A DNA stretch of 23,017 bases from a virus. Shown piece after piece: positions 13,657 to 20,312 of this stretch. The notes beneath the pieces are model-generated. The model did not search any database. It was not told the DNA's origin and saw nothing but the letters and a program-made list of their open reading frames with translations. How positions within the stretch are numbered: position 1 is the first letter of the stretch; the number at the start of each line of letters is the position of its first letter. Both the position numbers and the translations under genes were made by a program. The stretch lies in IMG/VR virus record IMGVR_UViG_3300034073_000640, positions 1 through 23,017 of that record; one strand, written 5' to 3'.

Positions 13657-13684
13657 AAAAAAGCCCCCACCATGAGGCAGGGGC
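13657..13684 (-). terminator. Rho-independent terminator after the head genes
   Basis: Read on the minus strand, GCCCCTGCC (13676-13684), loop TCAT and GGTGGGGGC (13663-13671) form a 9-pair stem with two G-T wobbles. It is followed directly by TTTTTT (13657-13662). It lies between the head protein ending at 13704 and the joining protein starting at 13639. Confidence 0.9.
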
Positions 13685-13703
13685 CACGAGGTAGCTGAGC
13701 AGA

Positions 13704-14081
13704 TCAGCCGTACTTCTTCAGGCCGAAGCCGAAGCATGTCACAGCGCTGGAAGCGGTGCCAGTCTCATCAGTGCAGCTGAGGCGGATGTAACGCTTCAGG
13801 TCGTTGCTGTTGAGGGTGATCACTTCTTTGTAGGCAGCGTTGCCGATGGCGGTGAAGGTGCCGCCAGTGGCTGCGGTGAAGGTGCTGTTATCAGCAGACT
13901 CCTCGATGCGGAAGGTCAGATCAGCATCAGCGCCGGCAGCAGTGCCGGAGAGGATGATCTGAACATCACCTTCATAGCCGGCCAGATCAACGCCGGTCTG
14001 GTTGCCAGTGGCGGTGATAGTGGTGGTAGCCAGAAGGGTGAAGTGCTGGAGTTTGTCCAGAGTGAGCTCATGCAGTGCCAT
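13704..14081 (-). CDS. Small beta-rich head protein, possible capsid decoration protein
   Basis: A 125-residue protein from the ATG at 14081, beginning MALHELTLDKLQHFTLLATT. It has a short helical lead followed by an Ig-like all-beta pattern: GVDLAGYEGDVQIILSG, ADLTFRIEESADNSTFTAA, KEVITLNSNDLKRYIRLSCT and the end CFGFGLKKYG. Small beta-sandwich proteins encoded right after the capsid gene are often decoration or stabilisation proteins. That is inference; the family itself I know only as a frequent hypothetical. The frame is open upstream to 14210, but the extension (Arg/Trp-rich) is the shadow of the preceding gene, and the ATG at 14081 gives a 14-base overlap with it. Confidence 0.72.
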   Translation of the reverse strand: MALHELTLDKLQHFTLLATTTITATGNQTGVDLAGYEGDVQIILSGTAAGADADLTFRIEESADNSTFTAATGGTFTAIGNAAYKEVITLNSNDLKRYIRLSCTDETGTASSAVTCFGFGLKKYG

Positions 14082-14292
14082 TGGTCTTGGTGCGACGTGT
14101 GCGTGGTTTGCGCTGAGTGGGCTCTGGATCCTGCGCCACTGGCTCCACCACAGGGGCGGCCAGTTCTGGCGCTTGCTTTGCCTTACCGCTACCGAGCAGC
14201 AGCCAAGCATCGCGGCCGTCTACTTCCACCACATCGCCAACCCTTGCGGGCTGGCCGGCGATAGAGGTCTGGCGCAGGATCTCAAGCCTCAT
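14068..14292 (-). CDS. Small conserved protein downstream of the capsid gene
   Basis: A 74-residue protein from the ATG at 14292, beginning MRLEILRQTSIAGQPARVGD, then VVEVDGRDAWLLLGSGKAKQ and a Pro/Arg/Lys-rich tail (EPTQRKPRTRRTKTNGTA). The first 40 residues match a very common small phage fold seen next to capsid genes: a strand, G..V..G.V.EV, then a helix D/A..LL..GKA. A GTG at 14298 would overlap the capsid stop by 4 bases and adds two residues; either start is possible. Its role is unknown; the basic tail might contact DNA or the capsid interior (inference). Confidence 0.68.
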   Translation of the reverse strand: MRLEILRQTSIAGQPARVGDVVEVDGRDAWLLLGSGKAKQAPELAAPVVEPVAQDPEPTQRKPRTRRTKTNGTA

Positions 14293-14294
14293 GA

Positions 14295-16802
14295 TCACAG
14301 GGTGTTGTTACCGCGGCAGAAGGCCTCGGGATGACGCACAGCGACGTCCACATCCTGCAGAGCGGTCACGCGGACGCTGCCACTCTTGTCCAAGGCGTAA
14401 GGGTTCACCTGGATATCCAGGGCGCCCCACATGCCCATGATCATCTGGTTCCAGACACCGAAGAACACATCGCCGGTGGCCACCTGATTGGACCGAACGA
14501 CGTTGTAGCCGTTCACGGTGCCGCCGGGCTCAAGGATGAACTGAGCGGTGCCTGCTGCCTTCTCGGTGGTCTTGAAGCCGCCAAAGATGGTGGAGTTGGT
14601 GATGTAGGACATAGCGCCGATATCGGCGTTGTCTGCAGCCACCTTGGTCTCCATGCTCACGATCTCCGCATAGGTCGGAGCGGCAGCGCCAAAGTCCTCG
14701 GTGTTGATGCCGGTGACGAACTTAAGGCCCTCGGGCTGGCTGCTGGAGCCGGTGCCATAGAGAGCAGCACGGTCGATCTCGAGAGCGATCACAGTGGCCA
14801 GCTCAGTGCGGACCATCTGCTCAACGTCGATGCTGGACTGCAGCATCAGGCGACGGCTGAACTCGGTGTAGGCGCCAAGGGTCTTGGCTACCAGGCTCAC
14901 CTGATCAACGCTGGGCTGCGATTCGGTGGGATCACCAGATTCAGCTACCCAGTAGGCAGTGGCAGCGCCAGTCTGACGGGGAATTGCCACAGGGCCCTGC
15001 AGGCCAGTCAGCATGGTGACGCCGAGGGTGTTCAGCGCCAGGCGGTTGCGCAGCAGCTCGATGAAGCTGCCGGGGCGTGCGTCGGTAAAGACCAGATCAC
15101 CAGCACCGGAAGCGGTGCCGACAACGAGATCGCGCTGCAGCACGTCGTTAGGGGCCAAGATGCCGCGAGGGGTGATGCCCATGCGCTGTGCGGTGGCTTC
15201 AGACACCTCACGCTCAAAGGCAGCGGCCTCATAGGCAGCACGATCGCCAGGCATCATCTGCGCACGGATGGCGCGAACAAAGCTGAAGGACCGGGCTTCC
15301 TTATCGGTCAGACCGATATCAGCAGAACCGCCGGAAGCGATCGGCTGAGCCGAGCGTGCAGGAGCAGCAGGAGCAGCAGCCTGAGCAGGACGCTTAGCAA
15401 TCTCGGAAAGCACCGAGCGCATAGCGTCAGCTTCAGAAGCACCGGATTCGATCAGGCCTTGGGCCAGATCGTCTGCCTTGTGCTCACGGCAGAGGGAAGT
15501 GATGGAAGCCACGCGGGTGCGCTCATCGGCCGCAGCCTGAGCCCGCACGGCCTCCATATCGATGGTGGAGGGATCCATGGTCGTTGTGATGTTGTGGGTC
15601 AAGGGTGCGACCGGGGCCGCGGCAGCATCAGGCGGGCTGGTGCTGCTGGTGTGGCCGGCCTTACGGCCTTGGCCAACGGTGTGATCAGCAGGGATGCTGA
15701 CAGCCGAGACTTCCATCGGGGTGAACCGTGTCACCACTGCGAAGCCATCGCGACTTGTGGTGTCGAGCGGTTCGTCGATGGAATACATGAAGGAGACGTT
15801 GCGGATAGTGCCGCTCTCCCAGTCCTGCCGGCGCTTGTATTCTTCGCTGCCTTCTGTCCTGGTGTTGGGGCTCCAACGGGTGCGCACGCGGCCGCGGCGA
15901 TCGTCACCCATCCATGCCCGCTCAACAACACCAAGAACCACCTCAGGATTGTGATTCCACAGCCATGGGGCAGCGCCGCTATTGAGGCGCTCCATGTTCA
16001 TGGCGCTGGGATCGTGGCTCAGCACCTCCATGCCGAAGTAGCGCTCAACCGGCTGCTCAGAACTAAAGGTGAACTCAACAACATCAGGATCCTCAGCAGC
16101 ACGCGCAACCTCAGCCACCACCGCTGAGCGGTAGAGGGGCTGATGGTTGAGCTCGCGCAGTTCCACTTCCTGATCCTCTGATCTTGGACTCATGCTATCC
16201 GTTGCGGGCTCGAACAATATCGGCGTGAAGTCATGCTCAGTGAGCCAGGCCTTTGCTTCGGCCACTGTGTAGCGGGCTGCATCGAATCGAATCGCCTGAA
16301 TCTCGATGGGATCATCGCCGTTGATCCCATAGATGAAATCAATGCCAGGGCCGCCTTCATCTTTGACGCGGCTGAACTCATCAAAGCGATCAGGATCAGC
16401 GAGTCTGGCAGCGTGTTCGTTCGGATAGGGCCGGGCTTCGTCGCCCATGCCCTTGCGCTCCTGCGCTCGTTTAATGGTCTCGGCCTTAGCTGTCGCCCAT
16501 GTCTGGCCGGGGTCGCCGCCCCATGCGGCCCACGCGACGCGACCGTTTGAGGGGTAGCCATCTTCATCGGGGCTAAAACCCTGGCCTTGCTTGTCCACCT
16601 CATGCCTGGCGAACCATGCGGCCATGGTGATCACCGTGTCAGGGCTGAGCTCATCACCGGAGAGGATCTGGCTAGCTCGGCGTGCAGCCACATCAGTGCC
16701 GCCAGCTTCGCCGTCAGCCTTCCATGCGCGATAGCGCCTGGCCTCCTCCCTCATGCCTTCGGTGGGCATGAGGTTGATCTCGGTGCCGTTGACGTTGGCC
16801 AT
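14295..16802 (-). CDS. Prohead protease - major capsid protein fusion (HK97 fold)
   Basis: One uninterrupted 835-residue frame with four parts. Residues about 12-110 (PTEGMREEARRYRAWKADGE, ASQILSGDELSPDTVITMAA, WFARHEVDK, GYPSNGRVAWAAWGGDPG) are an accessory domain often found near phage proteases. Residues 145-200 (IEIQAIRFDAARYTVAEAKA) are a second small module. Residues 215-380 are an S78-type prohead protease with probable catalytic H284 (LWNHNP) and S337 (VRNVSFMYSI), plus MEVSAVSIPAD. Residues 410-475 look like a scaffolding delta region (helical, charged). Residues 490-835 are the HK97-type capsid domain (RGILAPNDVLQRDLVV, WVAESGDPTESQPSVDQVSL, AALYGTGSSSQPEGLKFVTG). The protease would digest the delta part during maturation, releasing mature capsid protein (family knowledge). 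Whether some capsid protein is made from an internal start is unknown; ATG codons at 16193 and at residue 409 are candidates. Confidence 0.9.
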   Translation of the reverse strand: MANVNGTEINLMPTEGMREEARRYRAWKADGEAGGTDVAARRASQILSGDELSPDTVITMAAWFARHEVDKQGQGFSPDEDGYPSNGRVAWAAWGGDPGQTWATAKAETIKRAQERKGMGDEARPYPNEHAARLADPDRFDEFSRVKDEGGPGIDFIYGINGDDPIEIQAIRFDAARYTVAEAKAWLTEHDFTPILFEPATDSMSPRSEDQEVELRELNHQPLYRSAVVAEVARAAEDPDVVEFTFSSEQPVERYFGMEVLSHDPSAMNMERLNSGAAPWLWNHNPEVVLGVVERAWMGDDRRGRVRTRWSPNTRTEGSEEYKRRQDWESGTIRNVSFMYSIDEPLDTTSRDGFAVVTRFTPMEVSAVSIPADHTVGQGRKAGHTSSTSPPDAAAAPVAPLTHNITTTMDPSTIDMEAVRAQAAADERTRVASITSLCREHKADDLAQGLIESGASEADAMRSVLSEIAKRPAQAAAPAAPARSAQPIASGGSADIGLTDKEARSFSFVRAIRAQMMPGDRAAYEAAAFEREVSEATAQRMGITPRGILAPNDVLQRDLVVGTASGAGDLVFTDARPGSFIELLRNRLALNTLGVTMLTGLQGPVAIPRQTGAATAYWVAESGDPTESQPSVDQVSLVAKTLGAYTEFSRRLMLQSSIDVEQMVRTELATVIALEIDRAALYGTGSSSQPEGLKFVTGINTEDFGAAAPTYAEIVSMETKVAADNADIGAMSYITNSTIFGGFKTTEKAAGTAQFILEPGGTVNGYNVVRSNQVATGDVFFGVWNQMIMGMWGALDIQVNPYALDKSGSVRVTALQDVDVAVRHPEAFCRGNNTL

Positions 16803-18307
16803 CAGGCTGACTGATCTGGTTCAGTCTGCACCGGATCGGGTGTGGCATCAGGTGCGCCGCCTTGTTGATCATCGGCTGGGTTGGTTTCAAACTGCAGGCC
16901 AAGCTGCTCAGCCCGATCGACTTCAGCGGCGCGGGCCACCAGCAGATCCTCGATGTCGCCACCACCTTCGGCCACTACCTCAGCCTGCGTCTTAAAGCCG
17001 GAGCGGACCGCCTTGGTGTAGGCATCCACCTCCTTCTGCGGATCGACCCATGCCCATCCGCGGGGATACCAGCGGACCGACTCATAGCGCTCGGGCTGGC
17101 TGTCATAGCCCGGCAGGTTGAGCTGTCCAACGCCGGTGGCCGCGGCCAGCCAACGATCGAACACAGGCTGCAGCAGGTGCTCGATCATGTAGTCCTGCAG
17201 CATCCGCCAGTGCTCACGGTCCTCGAGCAGGCTCAGCCTGCTGCTGCTGTAGTTGGACTGACTGAAGTCGCGGCTGATGGTTTCGAAACTGCAGCCGATG
17301 GCGGCCGCCACGCCGCGAAGCATGGCGCGGAGGAACGGCTCAAACTGACCATCAGGGGCATCCAGCTGCGGGATGCTGACTGTTTCGCCGGGCGCCAGGT
17401 ATTTGAACACGCCAGGCTCGAATCGCGTCACTTGATCGCCGTCTTCCACATCGTCGCCATGTAGCTCACCCTCTGGCGATTGGATGAAGCCCATCAGGGA
17501 GCTGTTGGCCCGGGCACGTACCACCTCAGCCTCCTCATAGCCGGACAGGTGATGCAGGCGCTTCACGGCGCTGGCTGCCCATGGCACGCCACGGGACTGG
17601 CCGGGCCGCTCGGTGATGAAGAGGTGAATGATCTGATCGGCCGGCACCTCTGTGACGCGATAACCGATGCCGTTGGTGATGTCGCCTGGATGCCGATCGC
17701 GAAAGGCGTAGGAGATTGGGCGGCCCCAGCGGTTGACCTTGACGCCCATGCGCCACTCGTTGCCCTGCGCATCAGGGCCGGAAGTCTTGCCCTCATCGCA
17801 GTAGTCGGCCTCGATCACCTCGAGCGCCAGGGGCACCCTGCTGCGGCCGAAGGATTCATCGACGATGCGGATGAACACCTCACCGGATTCTGCCATCGCC
17901 TCGATGGCAACGCGCAGGATTTCGGGCAGGCTGAGCTTGCCGGCAACGTGGCAGCGATCCGCGTGACTCCAGCTGGTCCAAGCTGATTCGATCTGACGGT
18001 TGAGCGGTTCGTTGAGCCGACCGCCGCGGGCCATCATCACGCGGGACTGCATCCGGATGCCGCGGCCGATGACATTCGCGCCAATTGCGCGGATCGCTTG
18101 GCGAACGTAGGGGGAATCACGGCGGAGCTGACGTGAACGATCGCGCAGCTTGACTAGGCTGCCGTCGATCTCAGCATCGGCGCTGGTGGCGCTGGTGACC
18201 CATCCGTGGGTCAGGCGGTTGACGATGGCGCCTTCATAGGCGCGGCGGGGCTTGCGTGTGGTGATGGCCTGCTGTTGAGGCTCTGGCGTGATCTTGCGCT
18301 TAGCCAT
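16802..18307 (-). CDS. Portal protein (lambda gpB-like)
   Basis: A 501-residue protein beginning MAKRKITPEPQQQAITTRKP. Landmarks of the lambda-type portal family are LRDRSRQLRRDSPYVRQAIR and GANVIGRGIRMQS (residues about 52-88), FIRIVDESFGRSRVPLALEV, GRPISYAFRDRHPGD, VPADQIIHLFITERPGQSRG and ISRDFSQSNYSSSRLSLLED (about 342-361). It ends in a Gln/Asp/Pro-rich disordered tail. It forms the dodecameric DNA channel and terminase docking site at one capsid vertex (family knowledge). Start and stop both overlap the neighbours by one base (TGATG), the standard lambda-like order connector, portal, protease/capsid. Confidence 0.93.
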   Translation of the reverse strand: MAKRKITPEPQQQAITTRKPRRAYEGAIVNRLTHGWVTSATSADAEIDGSLVKLRDRSRQLRRDSPYVRQAIRAIGANVIGRGIRMQSRVMMARGGRLNEPLNRQIESAWTSWSHADRCHVAGKLSLPEILRVAIEAMAESGEVFIRIVDESFGRSRVPLALEVIEADYCDEGKTSGPDAQGNEWRMGVKVNRWGRPISYAFRDRHPGDITNGIGYRVTEVPADQIIHLFITERPGQSRGVPWAASAVKRLHHLSGYEEAEVVRARANSSLMGFIQSPEGELHGDDVEDGDQVTRFEPGVFKYLAPGETVSIPQLDAPDGQFEPFLRAMLRGVAAAIGCSFETISRDFSQSNYSSSRLSLLEDREHWRMLQDYMIEHLLQPVFDRWLAAATGVGQLNLPGYDSQPERYESVRWYPRGWAWVDPQKEVDAYTKAVRSGFKTQAEVVAEGGGDIEDLLVARAAEVDRAEQLGLQFETNPADDQQGGAPDATPDPVQTEPDQSA

Positions 18308-18879
18308 CAGCCGAACCTCACGAACATGTTCATCGGATCACCCAAGCCCTGCGCGGCCTTCTCTGCTGCACGTTCACGCGCAACGATCGCTTTCAGCTGC
18401 GCTTCACGCTGCATCAGCTGGCCGAGATCCATGCTCGTGTAGCTGCGGCTGCCGATGCTGTATTGCTTGGCGCCTTTGCTGATGATCGCCCGGATGGCGG
18501 CCTGCACCGCCTCCAGATCTTTCTCAGCTTGGCTGCGGCCATCGAATGCTGTTGGGTCGCCGGTGTAGCTGAGCGATGGCAGAACGGTCGTAGTACCGCT
18601 ACCGACGATCACCACATCGCTGCCGCTGGTGATCTTGGTCTGCCAGTACCAAATGCCTGCATCCCAGCTGGTGGTAGTGGCAGCCGATAGGGCTACATCC
18701 CAGCCACCATCAGATCGAGCAGATCCGTTGACCGTGGCGCCTTCGCCTGCGGTGTTCGTGCGAAAAGCAATCTGCAGCGTCCAGCTGGCTGATGTAGCTG
18801 GATCGCCAGATGGATCTGTGGCCGCCGGCTCAATCCAGACGGAAGTGCTGCCAGCGACGATTTCGGCGGGGATAGTCAC
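18307..18879 (-). CDS. Head gene preceding the portal, beta-domain plus gpW-like helical C-terminus
   Basis: A 190-residue protein with a GTG start at 18879, beginning MTIPAEIVAGSTSVWIEPAA. Residues 1-105 form an Ig-like beta domain (SASWTLQIAFRTNTAGEGAT, TSWDAGIWYWQTKITSGSDV, TTTVLPSLSYTGDP). Residues 112-190 are helical: DGRSQAEKDLEAVQAAIRAI, ISKGAKQYSIGSRSYTSMDL and a charged helix ending MNMFVRFG. The second part has the plan of lambda gpW-type connector proteins (helix, short hairpin YSIGSRSYT, helix). Proteins of this exact two-part type are frequent between terminase and portal genes in phages, from memory. No Shine-Dalgarno is seen; the gene lies right after the repeat array, which forms its upstream region. 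Confidence 0.72.
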   Translation of the reverse strand: MTIPAEIVAGSTSVWIEPAATDPSGDPATSASWTLQIAFRTNTAGEGATVNGSARSDGGWDVALSAATTTSWDAGIWYWQTKITSGSDVVIVGSGTTTVLPSLSYTGDPTAFDGRSQAEKDLEAVQAAIRAIISKGAKQYSIGSRSYTSMDLGQLMQREAQLKAIVARERAAEKAAQGLGDPMNMFVRFG

Positions 18880-18909
18880 TTTTAAGCCCGCACAACTGCA
18901 AATAGTGTA

Positions 18910-18940
18910 AGCGGCGCAAGGGATAAGCCCTCACGCCGCT
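18910..18940. other. Stem-loop upstream of the connector gene
   Basis: AGCGGCG (18910-18916) pairs with CGCCGCT (18934-18940), and AGGG (18919-18922) pairs with CCCT (18928-18931) across a small internal loop. No T-run follows on either strand. It sits 30 bases upstream of the GTG at 18879 and directly borders the pentamer repeats, so it may belong to the same RNA structure. Confidence 0.5.
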
Positions 18941-18960
18941 ACTGCCACCGGAGGTGCCCC

Positions 18961-19025
18961 CTGCCATGCCGTGCCACGCCGTGCTCCGCCGCGTTGAGTC
19001 ATGCCACGCCGCGCCGGGCTTCGCC
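18961..19025. repeat. Pentanucleotide periodic tract A (NNGCC, 13 units)
   Basis: The plus strand reads as 13 consecutive 5-base units of the form NNGCC (CTGCC ATGCC GTGCC ACGCC, then less exact units, then ATGCC ACGCC GCGCC). Nine units have exact GCC, the others one or two changes; the phase is kept over 65 bases. On the minus strand, which carries the late genes, this is GGCNN repeated. No protein-coding rationale is convincing, since stop-free frames exist only as shadows. Confidence 0.8.
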
Positions 19026-19028
19026 ACG

Positions 19029-19086
19029 ACCATCCGTTGAGGATGGCAGAGAGGGCTGAAGCCCTCTGTGCCACCGTCTGTGGCCC
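19029..19086. repeat. Three-hairpin module, copy 1
   Basis: It contains three consecutive stems: CCATCC/GGATGG (19030-19035 with 19041-19046, loop GTTGA), AGAGGGC/GCCCTCT (19050-19056 with 19061-19067, loop TGAA) and GCCAC/GTGGC (19070-19074 with 19080-19084, loop CGTCT). A second copy lies 127 bases further along. Confidence 0.8.
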
Positions 19087-19151
19087 TTGCTTAACCCCGC
19101 CCAACCGGGCCATGCCCTGTCCAGCCACGCCACGCCGGACCATGCCGGACC
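19087..19151. repeat. Pentanucleotide periodic tract B (NNGCC/NNACC, 13 units)
   Basis: Thirteen units of five bases in unbroken phase, from TTGCT TAACC CCGCC to ATGCC GGACC. Seven units end in exact GCC and most of the rest in ACC. The tract is 65 bases long, exactly the length of tract A. Confidence 0.72.
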
Positions 19152-19155
19152 TGCA

Positions 19156-19210
19156 ACCATCCGTGAGGATGGCAGGGAGGGAAGACCCTCCGTGCCACCG
19201 TCTGTGGCCC
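19156..19210. repeat. Three-hairpin module, copy 2
   Basis: The same three stems as copy 1: CCATCC/GGATGG (19157-19162 with 19167-19172, loop GTGA), GGAGGG/CCCTCC (19176-19181 with 19186-19191, loop AAGA) and GCCAC/GTGGC (19194-19198 with 19204-19208, identical loop). The outer pair of the second stem is G-C here and A-T in copy 1, a paired change that preserves the stem. Confidence 0.8.
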
Positions 19211-19284
19211 ATACCCGACCAAGCCCGGCCCAACCCGCCTTGCCGCTCCTAACCAGAACCGATCACGCCATGCCGCGTCGCGCT
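19211..19284. repeat. Pentanucleotide periodic tract C (about 15 units, degenerate)
   Basis: Five-base units continue (ATACC CGACC AAGCC CGGCC CAACC), slip by one base near 19239, then resume in a new phase (TTGCC GCTCC TAACC through ACGCC ATGCC GCGTC GCGCT). It ends about 30 bases before the stop codon of the gene at 19315. Confidence 0.6.
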
Positions 19285-19314
19285 GGGGCTTACACCTTGC
19301 GGATGCCCAGTGCA

Positions 19315-19905
19315 TCAGACCACTTCCGCATGAAAGCGGCCATGCTTCGGTCGCCAATCACCGATGCCAACTAGCTTGCCGGCATCGGCGGCGATCTCCT
19401 CAATGTCGCGCAGGTTCAGCACGTCGGGGTCGTACTGGGCAAATGCGATGCAGCCCCAGCTGCGGAAGATTGGCCGGGTGCGCATCACCTTCGCCATACC
19501 GACACGCACGCCAATCGTATGTGTGTAATAGCCTGACTCGAACATGCCAGCCAGCGTGTCGTCGTTGATCTCGTGTGGCTTGCCGTCAAAAATCAGCGTC
19601 GCGTGCTGGGTGAAGAACAGGCCGCATTTGGCCTGAGGCCCGCGCTTGCTCTTCTTGGCGCCAGCGATCATGGCGCTCTCGATCACGTAGTCAGGGATGA
19701 CCAGATCATCGGCTGAGCGGTAGATGCCGGCCAGCCACTCAAGCCGCGCCAATTCGTCGAAGTCGGCATCAACCTTTTTGCGCTTGCTGCTCACGGCCTT
19801 CATCGCCTTGGCGTAGGTATTTCGCGGATCGGCGGTCTGACCGTTGTGGCACAGCAATGGGCTCACGCCCTGCATGTGGATCTTGATCTCTGGGAGATTG
19901 GACAT
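19315..19905 (-). CDS. Conserved phage protein of unknown function between HNH and the repeat array
   Basis: A 196-residue protein beginning MSNLPEIKIHMQGVSPLLCH. Distinct blocks are PLLCHNGQTADPRNTYAKAM (about residues 16-35), a Lys-rich stretch SSKRKKVDADFDELARLEW, LVIPDYVIESAMIAGAKKSK, a central VRVGMAKVMRTRPIFRSWG and the C-terminal AGKLVGIGDWRPKHGRF. From memory this pattern recurs in siphophages near the terminase and portal genes, but I know no assigned function. Start choice: 19905 or the ATG at 19875 (M11); both leave the conserved blocks intact. The 137-base overlap with the HNH frame is large. Its stop codon overlaps an ATG that opens a 74-codon frame into the repeats. Confidence 0.75.
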   Translation of the reverse strand: MSNLPEIKIHMQGVSPLLCHNGQTADPRNTYAKAMKAVSSKRKKVDADFDELARLEWLAGIYRSADDLVIPDYVIESAMIAGAKKSKRGPQAKCGLFFTQHATLIFDGKPHEINDDTLAGMFESGYYTHTIGVRVGMAKVMRTRPIFRSWGCIAFAQYDPDVLNLRDIEEIAADAGKLVGIGDWRPKHGRFHAEVV

Positions 19906-20251
19906 TGCGTCGCGGTGTTCTTGTGGGTGGTGTCAGTGATGGTGCTGAGACGTGAACAGCAGGCACTTGCTTGCGTGGGTCGAGCTTGAAGCGTTGGCGG
20001 CGGACTGAATTGGTGATGCCGTCGTGGCACTCGGAGCACAGCGTCAGAAGGTCTGACAGCGGCTCGTGGCCGAAAGACGGGTAGCGAAAGTCCGGTGGTC
20101 CGGCATTGCGGTGGTGGACCTGCAGGGCAGGCCAACTCAGCTCGACCAGTTGCTGCTGCGTGATGCCGCAGCCTTGGCAGGTGTGCTGATCGTGTTCGAG
20201 TCGTTGCTGTCGCTTGCGCTGCCATGCGGCAGAGCGGTAGTAGTCCTCCAT
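19769..20251 (-). CDS. HNH endonuclease
   Basis: A 160-residue protein from the ATG at 20251, beginning MEDYYRSAAWQRKRQQRLEH. The HNH fold is explicit: HTCQGCGITQQQL (first CxxC), LQVHHRNAGPPDF (the conserved HH), then LLTLCSECHDGI (second CxxC with the final His). These give the zinc sites and catalytic His. Phage HNH proteins beside terminase genes can assist cos cleavage or packaging (family knowledge); a free-standing homing endonuclease is the alternative. The frame is open upstream to a GTG at 20293, but that start would lie inside the palindrome at 20263-20294. The last about 45 residues overlap the next gene and lack HNH character, so translation may run past the functional domain. 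Confidence 0.88.
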   Translation of the reverse strand: MEDYYRSAAWQRKRQQRLEHDQHTCQGCGITQQQLVELSWPALQVHHRNAGPPDFRYPSFGHEPLSDLLTLCSECHDGITNSVRRQRFKLDPRKQVPAVHVSAPSLTPPTRTPRRNVQSPRDQDPHAGREPIAVPQRSDRRSAKYLRQGDEGREQQAQKG

Positions 20252-20262
20252 TCGGGGTAGCC

Positions 20263-20294
20263 TGTGGGCAGATCGCAGTGCGATCACACCCACA
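20263..20294. promoter_or_regulatory. Extended inverted repeat, probable operator between divergent genes
   Basis: The perfect core GATCGCA-G-TGCGATC (20271-20285) is flanked by matching outer arms TGTGGG (20263-20268) and CCCACA (20289-20294). It lies between the HNH start (20251, minus) and the ribbon-helix-helix start (20313, plus). Position and symmetry fit an operator controlling both divergent genes. Confidence 0.7.
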
Positions 20295-20312
20295 ACATAC
20301 CACGATCAGAGC

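Noticed and set aside
14331-16127. Plus-strand open frame of 598 codons opposite the protease-capsid gene
   Set aside because: It is the antisense shadow of a well-supported gene in GC-rich DNA; the protein is His/Gly/Ala-rich with no recognisable domain.
19029-19210. CRISPR-like repeats
   Set aside because: Only two repeat copies, internal hairpins longer than a CRISPR repeat allows, and the spacer-like segment is itself periodic; no cas genes are present.
18931-19233. Minus-strand open frame of 100 codons rich in Arg/Gly/Trp/Ala across the repeat array
   Set aside because: Its composition simply follows the 5-base periodicity of the DNA, and no domain or initiation signal is seen. It is treated as a by-product of the repeats.
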